A stretch of DNA of 64,000 bases from Sphaerolaimus hirsutus (GCA_964036195.1 OZ038456.1:5270001-5334000), one strand, 5' to 3'; shown: positions 21,943 to 35,624, counted from the stretch's first letter. Notes: generated by a model not told the origin, from the sequence alone. Program-made: numbers and translations.

Positions 21943-22142
21943 NNNNNNNNNNNNNNNNNNNNNNNNNNNNNNNNNNNNNNNNNNNNNNNNNNNNNNNNNN
22001 NNNNNNNNNNNNNNNNNNNNNNNNNNNNNNNNNNNNNNNNNNNNNNNNNNNNNNNNNNNNNNNNNNNNNNNNNNNNNNNNNNNNNNNNNNNNNNNNNNNN
22101 NNNNNNNNNNNNNNNNNNNNNNNNNNNNNNNNNNNNNNNNNN
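21943..22142. other. Assembly gap (200 N) directly before copy B
   Basis: A placeholder-size gap six bases upstream of where copy B homology starts, which makes the join between A and B an inference of the assembler. Confidence 0.99.
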
Positions 22143-22596
22143 AGGCGTACACACACTATTTTACTACTAAAATTTTGAAAACTTCTAAAACAGCTTTGAA
22201 GTTTGAACGCATCAGTTCACAGGAATGAGGTGCCCTTCAACTACAGTTGACCGAGACATAAAATAGCTCAAACTAGTCAACTCAAATGCGTTAACTAGTG
22301 TTTAACTGCGTTTAACTAATGCATTCACTAAAAGGTTAATCCCTCGTCTTTGTTTGCGCCATATCTCTCAAAAATACAATACGGTTAACTATTTTATTAG
22401 CGAATCAAACTTTAAGTAAATGTGTAGTTGACAACCTCTCTTCCAGTAAATTTGCTAATAATTTTCACGCATCTACTTGGATTGTGGAAGGGCGCACGTG
22501 GCATGGGTGCATAATTAAATTTCAGGTGCAATTTTTCAGGGTTTTTTTTGCACTAGGTGGCATTGCAGCGCTTTGCTTGTAATAAACGCTACTGGG

Positions 22597-22807
22597 GCCA
22601 GTTCCGCAAAATGAGAAGTGAGAAGTTAAATGGCAAAGGCGAAGTAAAAGCGCAAAGGCCAAGTGAAATGGCAAGTGAATTGGTCAAGCGAAGTAAAAAA
22701 ATTAAAAGTAATTTCTCTTCGCTTTCGCTATTTCACTTGCCAATTCACTTGCCATTTCACTTCGCCTTTGCCATTTAACTTCTCACTTCTCATTTTGCGG
22801 AACTGGC
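22597..22807. mobile_element. Palindromic MITE, GCCAGTTCCGC ends (copy in B)
   Basis: Same element as 10422-10635, with a better preserved right terminus (GCGGAACTGGC), which extends the terminal inverted repeat to GCCAGTTCCGC. Confidence 0.75.
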
Positions 22808-23125
22808 ACCTGGACCTCCACTACCCAATTACTCGTGGTGTTAGGGACGTTATGTTGTCGGAGAAGTGAGGTAGAGTTGACAATTCTTAAAAAAAACAGT
22901 TTAAAAAAATTCGACATAGAAGAGTTTGAGAAAATTTGCCAATATTTTCTAGGTGGTTTGCAAATTTTACACTGGAAATAATAATGCCATAATAATAGTG
23001 CTTTATTGTTACAGCGAATAATTGTTTTATTAATATGTTGTCAAGTGGTCGTGTTGTGATTATTGCCTAACAACGGCCATAGATTTTGCTAGCATTTTTC
23101 ATTTGCCATACTAAAATAATAACTA

Positions 23126-23401
23126 CCGTATTTGATTGAATATTCCCCCCCCCCCTTGAATAATTCCCCCACTCGAATAATCCCCCCCTTTAAAAATTAG
23201 ATTAATTTGTTATATCTAATTTGGCATGTTGCTGTGTTTATAAGACATATTTCGTGACATGAGTTGATGGAAACATGCTTGAAAATTTTGATGAAATAAT
23301 AATTACCCCCTTGAATAATCCCCCCCCCCTCGAATAGTTCCCCCCTCAAAAATGTCTGACGAAAAAATAATCCCCCAGGAGGATTATTCAAGCAAATACG
23401 G
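23126..23401. mobile_element. CCGTATTTGATTGAATA MITE (276 bp), absent from copy A
   Basis: CCGTATTTGATTGAATATTC to TATTCAAGCAAATACGG with TA at 23124-23125 and 23402-23403. Interior has TTGAATAATCCCCC repeats and a short AT-rich core. Copy A shows TA-CC-TA here. Confidence 0.9.
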
Positions 23402-23937
23402 TAGGTATCCAACAGAATATACAAAACGAAAATGTTGATCTGTCATCAATAAATGACGTAATGGTTTATTCCGGCCCTAAATTTACATAAAAATCCAATA
23501 TTGCTTAGGTTTAAGTTAAGAGGTACATTATAAATTTACATGAACGGCCTGTATTTACATGAATTTTTATCTGGCGGAATAATGAACATTTGCCGAGCAT
23601 AATTCACCGCCTTACAAATATGTCAACTATAAATGTCAACAAATTTGTCAACTCTTTTTAGAATCCTTCGAAAATTCCAGGCCACTTGAATTAAGCCCCA
23701 GCACTGCAATGGTTATTTTCAATGCGCGAAACCAGTTGCCAACGTCAACTCTCTCTGTTTTTGCGCTAGTCCCATCCCCATGCCGCATTTTACCAGACAT
23801 CGACATTCGATTTTAACTAGATTGCAGCATCAACAAATGTATGTTTTATCAAATCAACGCGTATACTCCCTGCTTTTCCACTATCCCATATTTTTATGGC
23901 CGCCACCGTGGATATGGCAATACACATATCTGGAATA

Positions 23938-24455
23938 CCGTATTTCCTCGAAATACCCCCCCTCGAAATACCCCCCTCAAAATGGGCACTGTGAATTAAT
24001 ACCCCCTCGAAATACCCCCCTCAAAATGGGCACGGTGAATAAATACCCCCCCCCCCTCGAAATACCCCTCTAAAAATGGGCACTGTGAATTAATACCTCC
24101 CCCCCTCGAAATACCCCCCCCCCCCCTAAAAAAAAATTGCATGTAAATAGAACGTACATGATAAAACGTCGGTTTGTGATCTAGCAATGCATTACACACG
24201 TTAAAAAGAATGACTGTGTTACGTTAGAACATGGTTTATACCATCTACATACTTATATAAGGCTGTAGACTCTTATATAATAAATGGTAGCTTTTGTTGC
24301 ATTTTTGTACGTCTGCGTACGTTACAAACAAAAAATGAGGTAGTACAGGGTGTTCAAAAAATTTCTGGCGAAATAATAGCCCCCCTCGAAATACCCCCCT
24401 CAAAATTCTCACTATGAAACAATGAACCCCCGGGGGGTATTTCGAGGAAATACGG
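23938..24455. mobile_element. CCGTATTT MITE (518 bp), copy B counterpart of 11497-11903
   Basis: Same position and core as in copy A but with about four copies of the CCTCGAAATACCCCCCTCAAAATGGGCACTGTGAAT block instead of two. This shows that subterminal blocks expand in tandem after insertion. Confidence 0.88.
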
Positions 24456-25458
24456 TACACTATTTAATGGGTCGCATCCAAAATATGTATGGTCAGACAC
24501 ACCGGGCACAGGCTCCACCGACTTTATAACAGTATCTACTTGAATGTTTAAAACATAATTAAGTTTTATAATTGAATACCATATTTCTCCTAATATAGTG
24601 GCATACCTTATCCAATAGAAGGGCACCTCCAAATAGAACAGCAGGTTTTGGCCCTTTTGCCGTTTTAGTGCTATATTGTATTCAGTGTTCATATTAGTGC
24701 ATCCAATTTCTGACCCAATTATAGTAATATCAACTGGAGTGGCACCATCAACTCAAAAATGGTGCAATTTTTATAGTGTGGTGCCAAAATTCCAAAATGA
24801 GTGCCATTTTAATGGAGTGGCACCGTTGACAATAAAACAGTTCATTTTTATGGAGCAGCCCAGCAGTCAATGGGAGTCAGTGCAAAATTTTACGATAGGA
24901 TAGTTTTTAGGGCCACGTGTGGCCCCCATATCCTGTAATAAAACAAAGTATTCCAAGTACAAAAAGAATAGGTAGGTATTAAAACTCTTACTGTGCCATG
25001 ATAAAGTAGGGTGAAATTCTTTCTGTGTGCCTCAGTTTGACAAAATGTGGATACCTAGCTTAAGATACTGTTATATTGCTATACTGTGATATGTTTATTT
25101 TAGAGCTCAAACTTGATGCGGCACAGAAAATAATATACCTACTTATTCTCAGAGCTCAATCTCAATGTGGCACAGTAAATGAGATATTCTATTTTTACAT
25201 TCGAAGGTGTACAGTACACACACACCTCAGTAATTGTTGGGTGGAGCGTCTAGATTTATTGACATTGCTTTTTTTTCAGGTGAACATAGTGTGAAAATAC
25301 CACCCCATATGAATAGAAGCTAGGCTTCTTACCGTTTATCACGCTATTCTCTATTTATTAGGTAGGTGATATTGCGAAATTGTGGTCACATCCGCAAATC
25401 GTTTTCACAACTCGACACAACAGCAACATGCATTGCAGCCAGTAAATATACTACTGAT

Positions 25459-25971
25459 CAGAGTTGTTAAAACGTATTTATGTTTATTCGATAAATACGT
25501 ATTCTCGCGTACTGCGTAAATAAGTTTACGTTTCCTTCCGGAAAAAATACCGGTACTCACATACTCGCGTTCTTTTTGAAAGTACGCGAGTACAGAAAAC
25601 GTATTTTAAGGGACAGAAAATGTCATTTTGCCAGACAGAAAGTGACAAACATAGGACATTTTCCCAAGAAATACTATCAGGAGATAAAAAACATCTTTGA
25701 TGTATTTCAGAGTAACAATTACAAAAAACACACAATTTTTTTACATTAGTTTTGTGAGAAAAAACACACACTTACAATACCTGATTTTACGGTTTCCTGA
25801 AAAAATACTCATGTTTACATTTTCTCTGGAAAAACGTATTTTACGCGACTCTAAGGCAGTGTAAAAGTAAGAATAAAATATTTTACGTTTTCTGTACTCA
25901 TGTGTGAGTAAAGTAAAAATACTTAACATTTACATTTACTTTTAAAAAGTTCAGTAGTTTTAACAACTATG
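25459..25971. mobile_element. CAGAGTTG-family hAT-like element, copy B
   Basis: Counterpart of 14048-14562, with the same flanks ctactgat and ctactagt. Confidence 0.78.
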
Positions 25972-28900
25972 CTACTAGTCTGCCAGATTTGTCATTGTCA
26001 CGTGAAGTTCAAACAGCGACTGACTAGGTGACACCACTTTGTAGCAATTGACATAGTTTCCACGGAGTGTGTTATCGACATTCCCTTCCCAAGAGACGAC
26101 CGTAACCGGTCACTGTGCATGGAAGTGCATTCGATTTGCAACAGGCGACATGTTTCAATAGTGAATGAATACAGTATTGTCTCGAAATAAGCCCTAAGAA
26201 TAATTCTTTATTCTACTGCCAGCAAATTTGGAGGGGGCTTATTCGAGGGGGTGGGCTTATTCGAGGGGGTGGGCTCATTCGAGAGGGGATTTTATTATAT
26301 TGCCCGCACTTTTTGCGAAGGAAAGTAAGGCTGTTACCCACAATGTATTTTCATTGCATATACATGATGTACTTGTACATTATCCCGGAGGCGTCTATTT
26401 TTTCATCAGCTCGCTCAGACCTGGGGGTATTTCGAGGGGGGTCGTCAATTCAAGGGGGGGTTAATTCGACGGAATACAGTAGCTATATGATATGCATGCA
26501 GTGGGCGTAATTACTTTGAGTGGAGCGTGAGCATTAAATTTCGTTTCTGACTTTTTCAAGCTGCACTGCAGCTACCCACAAACAATTCAGCCATTTTTAA
26601 ATTCAAAATGAATTTTTTTGGAATGATTAAACTGATGATGGGTTATCATTGTGCATGGAACTATGCGCTATTTAATGTGATGAATGCAACATTGAACTCT
26701 GTGATGAATGCAACATTTATATTGATATGTTGTCCTCTGTTACACGGAGTTCCATTCTGTAGAAGCATTATTTTTGATTAATAGGAAACTTTTACTCATA
26801 GGTAAACGTGGGTAAATTACTTTTGTTCCCGGAAAATGTAAGTGGGTACTTTTGAGAAATTTTGGCTTAAATTTCATTCAAAATCTCAAATTCCCAAACT
26901 TTTTCACCCTCAAAATCACTACTTAATGTGTTTTTCCAATTTTAATGTATTTTGGATATTTTTACCCATTTTTAGCTTTTTCTACCTTGTTCCCTTTATG
27001 CCGGGAAGATGTTAGTAAGCCCTTCTGAAATACGTTTTCTGTACTCGCGTACTTTCAAATAGTACGCGAGTAAGTGAGTATCAGTATTTTTTAGGGGGGA
27101 TCATAAACATACCTATTTACACAGTACTCGAGTATATGTATTTTTTGAGTAAACGTAAATACATTTTAACAACTATGGTACCTACCTATTTTTCGTGTCC
27201 AAAATCAGGATGCAGTATTTCACATTACTTAGGTTGCGCTCGCGGTTCAGTTCAGCTATACTTTACCTAGGTTCCATTCAAAACGTACACATTGTCTGTG
27301 GGCAGGGGGTTCAGTAGGGGGTAGGGTTAGGGGGTTGGGTTGGTGTAACCCCCTTCGATCACTCCAGCGATTTACGTATCCTAGACGTTCTAGCCATGTA
27401 ATTAATTACCGTATTTCCTCGAATTGGGTTTATTAGGGGGTTTATTATTTCAGAGTGCGAATATCGTGAGGGGGGGGGGGGGGGGGGTTAATCGAGGGAG
27501 GGGGTATTTCGAGAGCGGGATTTCTATTATTTCACCAGATTTTTTTTCGAACTCCCCGTACATATTTGCCCCTTCAACCCCTCAAACCAACCCCTCCCCC
27601 AAAACTTTTTTCAGCTATCTGTCCCCTGGGAGAGCGAATGGCTATTTATCAAACCTCCCGCAACAGTTAAAATCTTCAAGACTCTCGCATGCGTGTAAAT
27701 AGTACGCTTTCTCTTGATAATAGGCATTGGACATTGATATATACACAGCGATAAATACAGTAGTACATAGGTAGATGGAAACCGAGTTGATAAATGGATT
27801 GGTTTAAAAACTGAACTGACAAGTGACGGTTTACTTGCATGGCTAGACCAAGGAAGAGTGTAGTCCCCGAAATTTGATTATAATGTGAGTAGGTACGTTT
27901 AAGTGTACATAGATAGAAGTATTCTGCCACCAGGGACTCAAAGCTCAGAATGAGTAATATAGCAATTTTTAGAAAAGATTCAGTTTTTTAAAATAAATAT
28001 TAAATGGCAGCGTGCCATAAAAATGACGGCAAGTCCCAAGGTGTTCTCTGACTGAAATGATGGCACTCCCCTCGAATAACTCCCCCCGTTCGGCAAGTGG
28101 GGAAACAAAAAACTCTTCCCCTCGAATAACTCCCACACGAATAACTCCCCAGTCTGAAAGGTTTGATGGAAAAATCACTCCCCAGTCCTTCCACAGTTTT
28201 GTTTGTAAGTTCAATTTCACTAGGTTCAGTTTTGTTTAAAGTGAGGTCTAAAAAATACTCTACTATTACACTTTTGCAGGGTAGCCAGCCTAATATTTAC
28301 AAGATTCCCTTTTTCACCAGAAAAATTCCAGGACATAATAAAGACAAATCAAGGTAAATATTTACAGAAAAAATGGAAGAAAAGTGCCATCAAATCAAAT
28401 TTCAACCTATTCAAGAAACTAACAGTGATTTAGACGGGTCACAGTCCTGCACTAATGCTGCTAGTAGCTGTTCATCACTACAGCAACATTTGATGTCAAC
28501 TTCCTTTGTTATGCCAGGTGCTTTGTGATGGGGGGTTTTCAGTGTTTACTTTTCTGATGGGTGTAATTTGAATTAACCCAGTGTGGTCATTTTCTGTGGG
28601 TAATAAATAGGTCTAAATGGGATCCAGGGTCCTTAAAAGGTTGGGATCTTTCAGTTCCAATATTGTTATCTTTTTCACAATAAATAAAATAGAAGACACA
28701 ATTTATCTAGCTTGGAAAAATTTTCTATTAAGCTATTTCATAAAAAAATCAGTTGAACAAGTCATGTAACTGTCCTCCCCACCAGAACCATATAAAAATC
28801 TCAAAAGCTAATCCAGAATTATGATGAATGAATGCAATGAGAGTCACATACGATTTTGATCCTTCGTGGCCTGGGGGCACTCACATACCTGTAAAAGACC

Positions 28901-30002
28901 TTGTAAAGTGTAAAAGACCCTGTAAAATGTAATGTGTCATGTAAAAGACACTGTAACATGTTATGTGTCATGGATAAGACCCTGTAAAGTGCCAAATGTC
29001 ATTGAAAAGACCCTGTTAAGTGCCATGTTTATTCAAATATTATTTTATTGTATCCAAATCTCATTTTTTTGTATCCAAAGCTGATGTCAAAAATTAGATT
29101 TGGATACAAAAACATAAAATTTCAATACGATAAAATAAGATTTGGATATACATGACTCTTCAAAGTGTCTTTTACATGACATTTGACACTGTACAGGGTC
29201 TTTTACATGGCACATAACATTTTACACCATCTTTTACACTTTACAGGGTCTTTAAAAGGGTCTGGGTGTGCCCCCAGGCCCCAGGGTCCGCAGTCCCACA
29301 TCAGCACTGATGGAAAACGCGCCAAGACTTTGACGCCAAGCGCCAAAAACGCCGAGGCGCTTTGCCGAACCCATGTGCCGAGCACCAATGGCGTCAGCGC
29401 CAGGCGTTTTGTTCCATGGCGCTTCTCCGCCACTACTCATCAACAATTCTCAATCACAGCGGCCGTGGTTGGCATCACCAACGCCAAGCCTCACCAGCAC
29501 TCGAGTCCGCCCCCGTTCATCAGGTGCCAGTCCCGGACCCTGTAAAATGCTCTGTAAAATGTCAAATGTCACGCAAAGTGTCAAAAGTCATGTAAAATGC
29601 CTTGCAAAATGGCAACCGACTTTGCAGGCATTTTCCATGACTTTTCACACTTTACAAGACACCTTACACTCCCCAGGGCACTTTACAAGGTCCTGGACTG
29701 CCGTCAGAGCGGGCACCTTCCACGGTCGGACGACCGCGGCCGGGCCCGCCGTGCATCCAGTCGAAGTAGACACCGTTGACAACAAGCAACCGATGGTCAA
29801 TTTGAACAGGAGGGTGTCCGCCTGGCCGGAGCTGATCGCCTCGTACAAGCCCAGGAATAGCGTGGGCTGTTTGAAAACTGGTGGGTTTGGGTTTTTGGGA
29901 GGTTTTGGGTTGTTTTGGATGGAGAGAGTGGTTAGAAATGTATTTGTGAGTGTGAATGTAATCGACCTGGTACAAGTAAATACATTACTCTTGACTCTTA
30001 AC

Positions 30003-30811
30003 TAGGGTTCAAACGATATATCGTATTGAATATCGAATATCGGATATCGACCATTTTTTAATATCAAATATCAAATATCGATATCGAAAATTTTGAAAAA
30101 ATATCGAATATCGAATATCGATAGCGAAAATTTTTAAAAAATATCGAATATCGATATCGAATATCGACCATTTTTTCGATATATCGAACCTGTATTGTGT
30201 CCCCAAATTTACTTTTCATTTTCATTTTGAGATGTTTATGGTTGATCTGATGTGCTTATAGTATTGTATTTGATGAGTAAAAGTACAGTATTTATAATGT
30301 CATTGTTGTTGGAGTGCTAAATCTGAAGCCAGAAAACGCTGATATACTTTTTTTGCAACATGCCCTTAAGCAATTAGGTTAGGATGAACTGTAATATCTA
30401 CCAATTGTTATTTGTCTGATACACTTTGATTCATCATGTTTTTCTTCTATTTTCTACCATTGAGTGATGTAAAGCTTGTTAAAATCACTCGCACCATTCA
30501 AATTTCAGTAAAGAGATGATTAAACATGTGTGCAACCACATGAAAATACAATATGCCACTTGAAATATGCCTTGCTATACCAAAAGCATATTGCAATATT
30601 GAATATCGAAAATATCGAAATATCGAATATCGAATATCAACCATTTTTCAATATCGAATATCGAATATCGATATCGAGGTTCCATATCGTATCGATATCA
30701 AATATCGCGTTTCAGAAAAAAATATCGAATATCGAATATCGATATCGAAAATTTTGAAAAAATATCGAATATCGAATATCGATATCGAAAAGTCATATCG
30801 TTTGAACCCTA
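30003..30811. mobile_element. hAT-like TAGGGTTCAAACG element with ATATCGA interior (809 bp), absent from copy A
   Basis: TAGGGTTCAAACGATATATC to ATATCGTTTGAACCCTA with a perfect 8 bp target duplication ctcttaac (29995-30002, 30812-30819). Copy A has the single empty site at 20754-20761. Arms of ATATCGAATATCGA repeats flank an AT-rich core (30190-30590) with no recognisable transposase. Confidence 0.95.
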
Positions 30812-31181
30812 CTCTTAACGTCACTCTTGACTTTTATATTGATTTTCCACTTGTCATTTTGGTCTACTTTTGAGTTTGCTCTACACTCCACTTTACTTTT
30901 AACATGCCAGTGTGATTTTACGTTACTCTTAACTTTTGACTCTTTACTTGTCCATTTGTGGTATTTACTTGGGTTGGGTTCATTTTCATCCGTGTAGACA
31001 CTTCATATCAGCTGCTTTCGTAAGATTTTCAGAGCGTGCATACTACAGGATTAGCTAACGCACACTTCATGAAACATGCAGCATATTTATTTACCTGATT
31101 GTGAGGTTGTGTATTCGCAGAATATCTGTAGAATATCTGCACTACAGAGATGTTGCATGACAAGTGCACAATAAAGGTATA

Positions 31182-31460
31182 CCGAAATACCCCCAGGGGT
31201 GTATTATTGCACCATCAAATTTTGAATGGGGTTAATTCAAGGGGGCTTATTCGAATTTCGAGGGCAGGGTTTATTATTTCGCCAGAATGTATTATGAAAT
31301 TCCATTATTTGACATATATATATATATTCAGATTCAGAAAATCCGACAAAATCAGTCATAATAAGCATCTATAAGCATATACCTAAAGGAATAAGGTATA
31401 AGCCAGGGGTATATATTCAAAGGGGGGTCAATTCAAGGGGTGTAACTCGAGAAAATACGG
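31182..31460. mobile_element. Degenerate CCGTATTT-family MITE
   Basis: CCGAAATACCCCCAGGGG after TA; right end CTCGAGAAAATACGG. Contains GGGGTTAATTCAAGGGGG and a short AT-rich core. The right flank is AA, so the terminal TA is lost. Confidence 0.65.
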
Positions 31461-33194
31461 AACATAATTTTTTGTGTGTGTACGCTGTTCAACCAAATCG
31501 CCCTCAACTATCACTCACATGAAACCTAGGCCACCGTATTGGTAAAGCAATCAACTTTTAGCTATCTATGAAATAGCTTTTAACATTCACCATCACATGT
31601 ATTGAACTGATAGATAAAAAAAGAAGAAGTATATATCACTTTTACAGAAGTATATATCTCTTCAGAGAAAGTTAAAAAAATTTGAGAAATGAAATAATGC
31701 CATAAATATTTATGCCTGAAATTAACTGTGACTGTAATCTATAGCCATATTTCAAATAGGCAGAATGTATGGATGTCTTAAAGAAATTTGTAAAGAAATA
31801 ACTGCTTTCATTGTAATTTAAGTGTGCTCTGAGACCTGTCCATTTTCATCATTTTACCTTGTGCTAGTGACAACAAATTTTCAGTTATCGACAGGAACAG
31901 TATCACCCTATTTACTCATTTTCACACATTTCTGTTATCTCATTGACTATTCAACATTCAGCATTATAAAGTAATCTTTTCACATTCATGAGCTGAAATG
32001 AAAAGCCGGTCAAATGAGGAAGTATTTATGTATAACATACATATTCAGTTCATGTGCACTTCATATTCACATGCATTTAATTTTCTATTCATGATAAATT
32101 TCCACCCTTTTTCGGATAGAATTGATGGGAAACTATGATTATCATGAAACTATGGGAAACTATGATTGAAAAATGGCTGAGTTTGTGGAAATGTAATTAA
32201 AATTATATAAAAATATAAATTAAAATATTATTACCTAATCTCAGAAAATCTTAAGCAAATTTATTATCAAATCTCTGAGAAAATCTCTCACAGTTAAAAA
32301 CAAGCTCAGAAAATCTCTCAACTGAAATTTTTATTTGAATTGGTTGTTTCGTGGTCTTTGAACTATTTATTTAGAGGAATTAGTTATTATTTAATGCATT
32401 GCTCACTTTTCATTCGCAATTTCAAACAATAACAACAACATATATTTAGTATACTGATATGACAGCACACCATAGTTGCAAAAGTGTATTCACACTTACC
32501 AAAAATACCTGGGTATTTCATTTGGGTATTTATATTTACACTTACACTTTCATAAAACACCCTTACTTACGTTTTGTTACACTTTCCTAGCCAAAATACT
32601 CGGGTATTCACTGCGAATAGTCAATTCCCTTCTCAGCAAATGCACTATTCCCATCCCATCCAAAATCTCCCCGGCAAAATATTCTCTCCAGGGGAGTGCC
32701 GTTTGTATGGATAGCCACTCACTTAGTCAGCTGATGTAACAAGCCGAAAAATGTTTACAGACAGTGTTTTTTTATGCTCGCTCAAAATTAGATGGATCCA
32801 CAGTTCGCAAACACACAAACAGTAGTTGACATCGCAAATTCGTGTCAACTGGATGTCATGTGGGCCGAATATTGGGCTCACACCACGGGATCAAGTTTAA
32901 TTTATAAAAATGGCAAAATGCCATACATAACCATGTGGCGAAATGACATTTGAAATATCACAATTTCTTTTGCGAATTTATATTCGATTATTTTCAATCC
33001 CAACAAAAACCGCAATAGCATTTTTCCATGAGCAATAATACAGCGACCATTTGCTTAAACCAGTACACAAGGTGCGTAGTGCATAAATACATGCCTACTT
33101 TATCACGATCCATCAACAGTTGGATAAGCATTTACTAACGATGACAACCCCTCTGGAAAAAAAGTATTTAAATTTTTAAGTTTTTTTTCTTCTA

Positions 33195-33545
33195 AAATGA
33201 CTTTTCGAATTTAGCAGAATACTTTGAACCTATGGGGAGAGTGGTGTGCGCTACACTTGTTCCCAGTAAAGAAAAAAGTGGGTTATGGTAGAAATTTTTC
33301 CAGAAAATCTCTGTTTTTGTGAAACTGCGTCACTCAACCGTATCCTAATCTTACAGTAATACCGTAATATTATGACATCATTGGGACATAAGTATCAAAA
33401 TGGGACATAAGTTTCATGAAAACAGAGATTTTCCAGAAAAATTTCTACCGTAACCCACTTTTTTCTTTACTGGGAACGAGTGTAGCGCACACCACTCTCC
33501 CCATAGGTTCAAAGGCTCCAGTATTCTGCTGAATTTCATATTTTT
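33195..33545. mobile_element. Long inverted repeat (about 350 bp)
   Basis: Left arm blocks TTTGAACCTATGGGGAGAGT and AGTAAAGAAAAAAGTGGGTT recur inverted on the right (near 33510 and 33460), giving arms of over 130 bp with few mismatches around a short loop. It looks like a palindromic MITE; terminal bases and target duplication could not be fixed. Confidence 0.7.
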
Positions 33546-34266
33546 TTCCAAAGCAGTTTTTGAATTTTTGAATATAGTTTCCAGATTTTCAGAACTTTTT
33601 GATTACTTTTAGAATTTAGGAATCTAATTTTAGGACTTTCCGAATTTTATAAATCAAATTAGTCCATTCTTGATTTTCTCCGCCTAATTTTGAATATATC
33701 TTCATATTTTACAGCCTTCCGAGCTGTTACCGCAGATACATCTGCGGATGTTTTGTTCTCTTGCTACAAATAAATTCATGAAAAGTGATGATTTGAATTG
33801 CATTTCTTGGGGTGTTACACCCAATTTTCTGCCAAAAATGTTGAAAAAATTCGAAAATTCGAAAACGTTTTTGAATTATTGAATTTTTTTTGACTAAAAT
33901 TCAATTTTTATGTATTTTTTCACTGCGTGCTCAAAAATTCGAAAAGTCCAAAACAATTGAAAATTCGAAAAAGTTTTCGAATTTTCAAATTGTTTTTGCC
34001 ATCGTTAGCATTTACACAAGCGGTGCAAATGCGCCAGCGCTATGTAGTGCCTCTAAATGATAGGGTATTGACACCGTTTAGGTTCTATATAATTTATGTA
34101 TTTTAGGATCGCATGCTTTATTATAATATTTGCATGAAACCTTGCCAGATTGTGAAGAATGAATGTGTCACTTGTACAAAAGTATTTCAAATGTGCTAGT
34201 TTAAAATGCAAATGTTAGCCTACATCCAAGAAAATGGTATCAATCCATGATTTCCATCGTGTCCTG

Positions 34267-35001
34267 CAGAGTTGTTAGAATTACTGAACTTTTTTAAAAG
34301 TATATGTAAACGTATTGCTTGTGTCGGGGTAAGGCTGATCACCCTCAGCCACTCTCGGCCAAGATAGAAGGGAGAGGGGCGGAACCCAGCAATGGGTATG
34401 GCCCTAGATCTCATGTTTGCTATAATAATAATAAAAAACGTAAAGTATTTTTTTTACTCACCTCAAAGTATAGAAAACGTAAAATACTTTTTTTTTACTC
34501 GTAAATACGCGTAAATGTGGGTACTTTTTTGTGAGTGTAGAAACGACTACTTTTCTTCATAGAATGTGTGAAAGTGGGCACTTTTTCATACGTATACAGC
34601 ACAACGTATGTTTTTCTATAAGCAAATGACAGATTATATAGTTTTCAAGGTCTCTTTTTTCTAGGAGATAAAAATCATCGTTCTCCCGACTCGTTTACCA
34701 CGACCATTGTCTCCACAACCATTTCGATTTGGTTGCGAATTTTGAAATTTTTAAAGACACTACCCCCGAATATCTAAAATATTCAATGGAACCACTTCTG
34801 TAAATACATAGCAGTGTAGTTACTTTATAAATATGTCCCACATTGAATTTTCATAAATACATTTTCCGTACGCGTACGCTTTGAAAGTGTACGCGTACAA
34901 GTGCGCACGGTATTTTTTTGAAAAGTATATGTAAATGTATTTACCGAGTACTCGCGTACGCGTATTTTTCAAATAAACGTACGTACCTTTTAACAACTCT
35001 G
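34267..35001. mobile_element. CAGAGTTG-family hAT-like element with perfect 8 bp duplication (735 bp)
   Basis: CAGAGTTGTTAGAATTACTG to CCTTTTAACAACTCTG; target duplication gtgtcctg at 34259-34266 and 35002-35009. TACGT / ACGCGTAC-type arrays flank a non-repetitive core (34320-34430, 34620-34800). Confidence 0.93.
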
Positions 35002-35013
35002 GTGTCCTGGCCT

Positions 35014-35190
35014 GGTGCCAATCCCAGACCCTGTAAAATGTCAAATGTCATGCAAAGTGTCAAAGTCATGTAAAATGCCCTGCAAAATGGCAACTCGTTT
35101 GCCACCTTGCAGGGCATTTTACATGACTTTGACATTTTGCATGACATTTGACATTTTACAGGGCATTTTACAGGGTCTGGGACCGCCCCC
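35014..35190. repeat. CCCTGTAAAA-family hairpin (177 bp)
   Basis: GGTGCCAATCCCAGACCCTG to CAGGGTCTGGGACCGCCCCC; whole unit is one hairpin of TGTAAAATGTCAAATGTCA motifs. It is the simplest family member. Confidence 0.75.
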
Positions 35191-35381
35191 AGTACGGGGC
35201 ACAGTGGGCTGAAAATGTAAATGAAAGCATTAGAGCGTAAGATCCAATTTCACTAACTTGAAGATGCACTTACTCTATCTTCTATGGGTATTTTCTCATT
35301 CTGGATATCAAATTTAATCTGATTCGGACAACGTACTTTTGGGAAATTTTTTGATTTTTGCGATATTGGATACCTTAAAGA

Positions 35382-35624
35382 TAGGGTTCAAACAGGATTG
35401 ACTTGTAGGGATCGGGATCGGGATAAGTTTTCATAGATTTTGGGATCGGGATCGAGATCGAGATTGTTTTTTTTAGATTTCGGGATCGGGATTGGGGCCA
35501 CTAAGACCTGAAATTTTTCGAGATTCTGGATCGGAATGGGCTTTTTAGGTTTCGGGAGCGGGATCAGGATCACAAAATCCCGAAATTTTTCGGGTTTCGG
35601 GATCGGGATCCCGTCTGGACCCCA
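35382..35624. mobile_element. hAT-like TAGGGTTCAAAC element with GGGATC interior (243 bp)
   Basis: TAGGGTTCAAACAGGATTG to ATCCCGTCTGGACCCCA; flanks cttaaaga and cttaaaca (7 of 8). The interior is a degenerate array of TTTCGGGATCGGGATCGG. Confidence 0.85.

Larger units (their letters stand above)
22148..30980. repeat. Large direct duplication, copy B (about 8.8 kb)
   Basis: Collinear with 9973-20920. B alone holds a CCGTATTT MITE (23126-23401) and a hAT-like element (30003-30811); it lacks at least five elements of copy A. No host gene is recognisable. It could be the other allele of copy A placed in tandem. Confidence 0.92.
30981..34266. other. Long AT-rich interval without genes
   Basis: Holds one CCGAAATACC element (31182-31460), a one-ended hAT-like fragment near 32470-32620 (AATACCTGGGTATTT), a large hairpin (33195-33545) and TTCGAAAATTCGAAAA repeats at 33840-33990. 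No open frame showed family resemblance. Confidence 0.5.
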
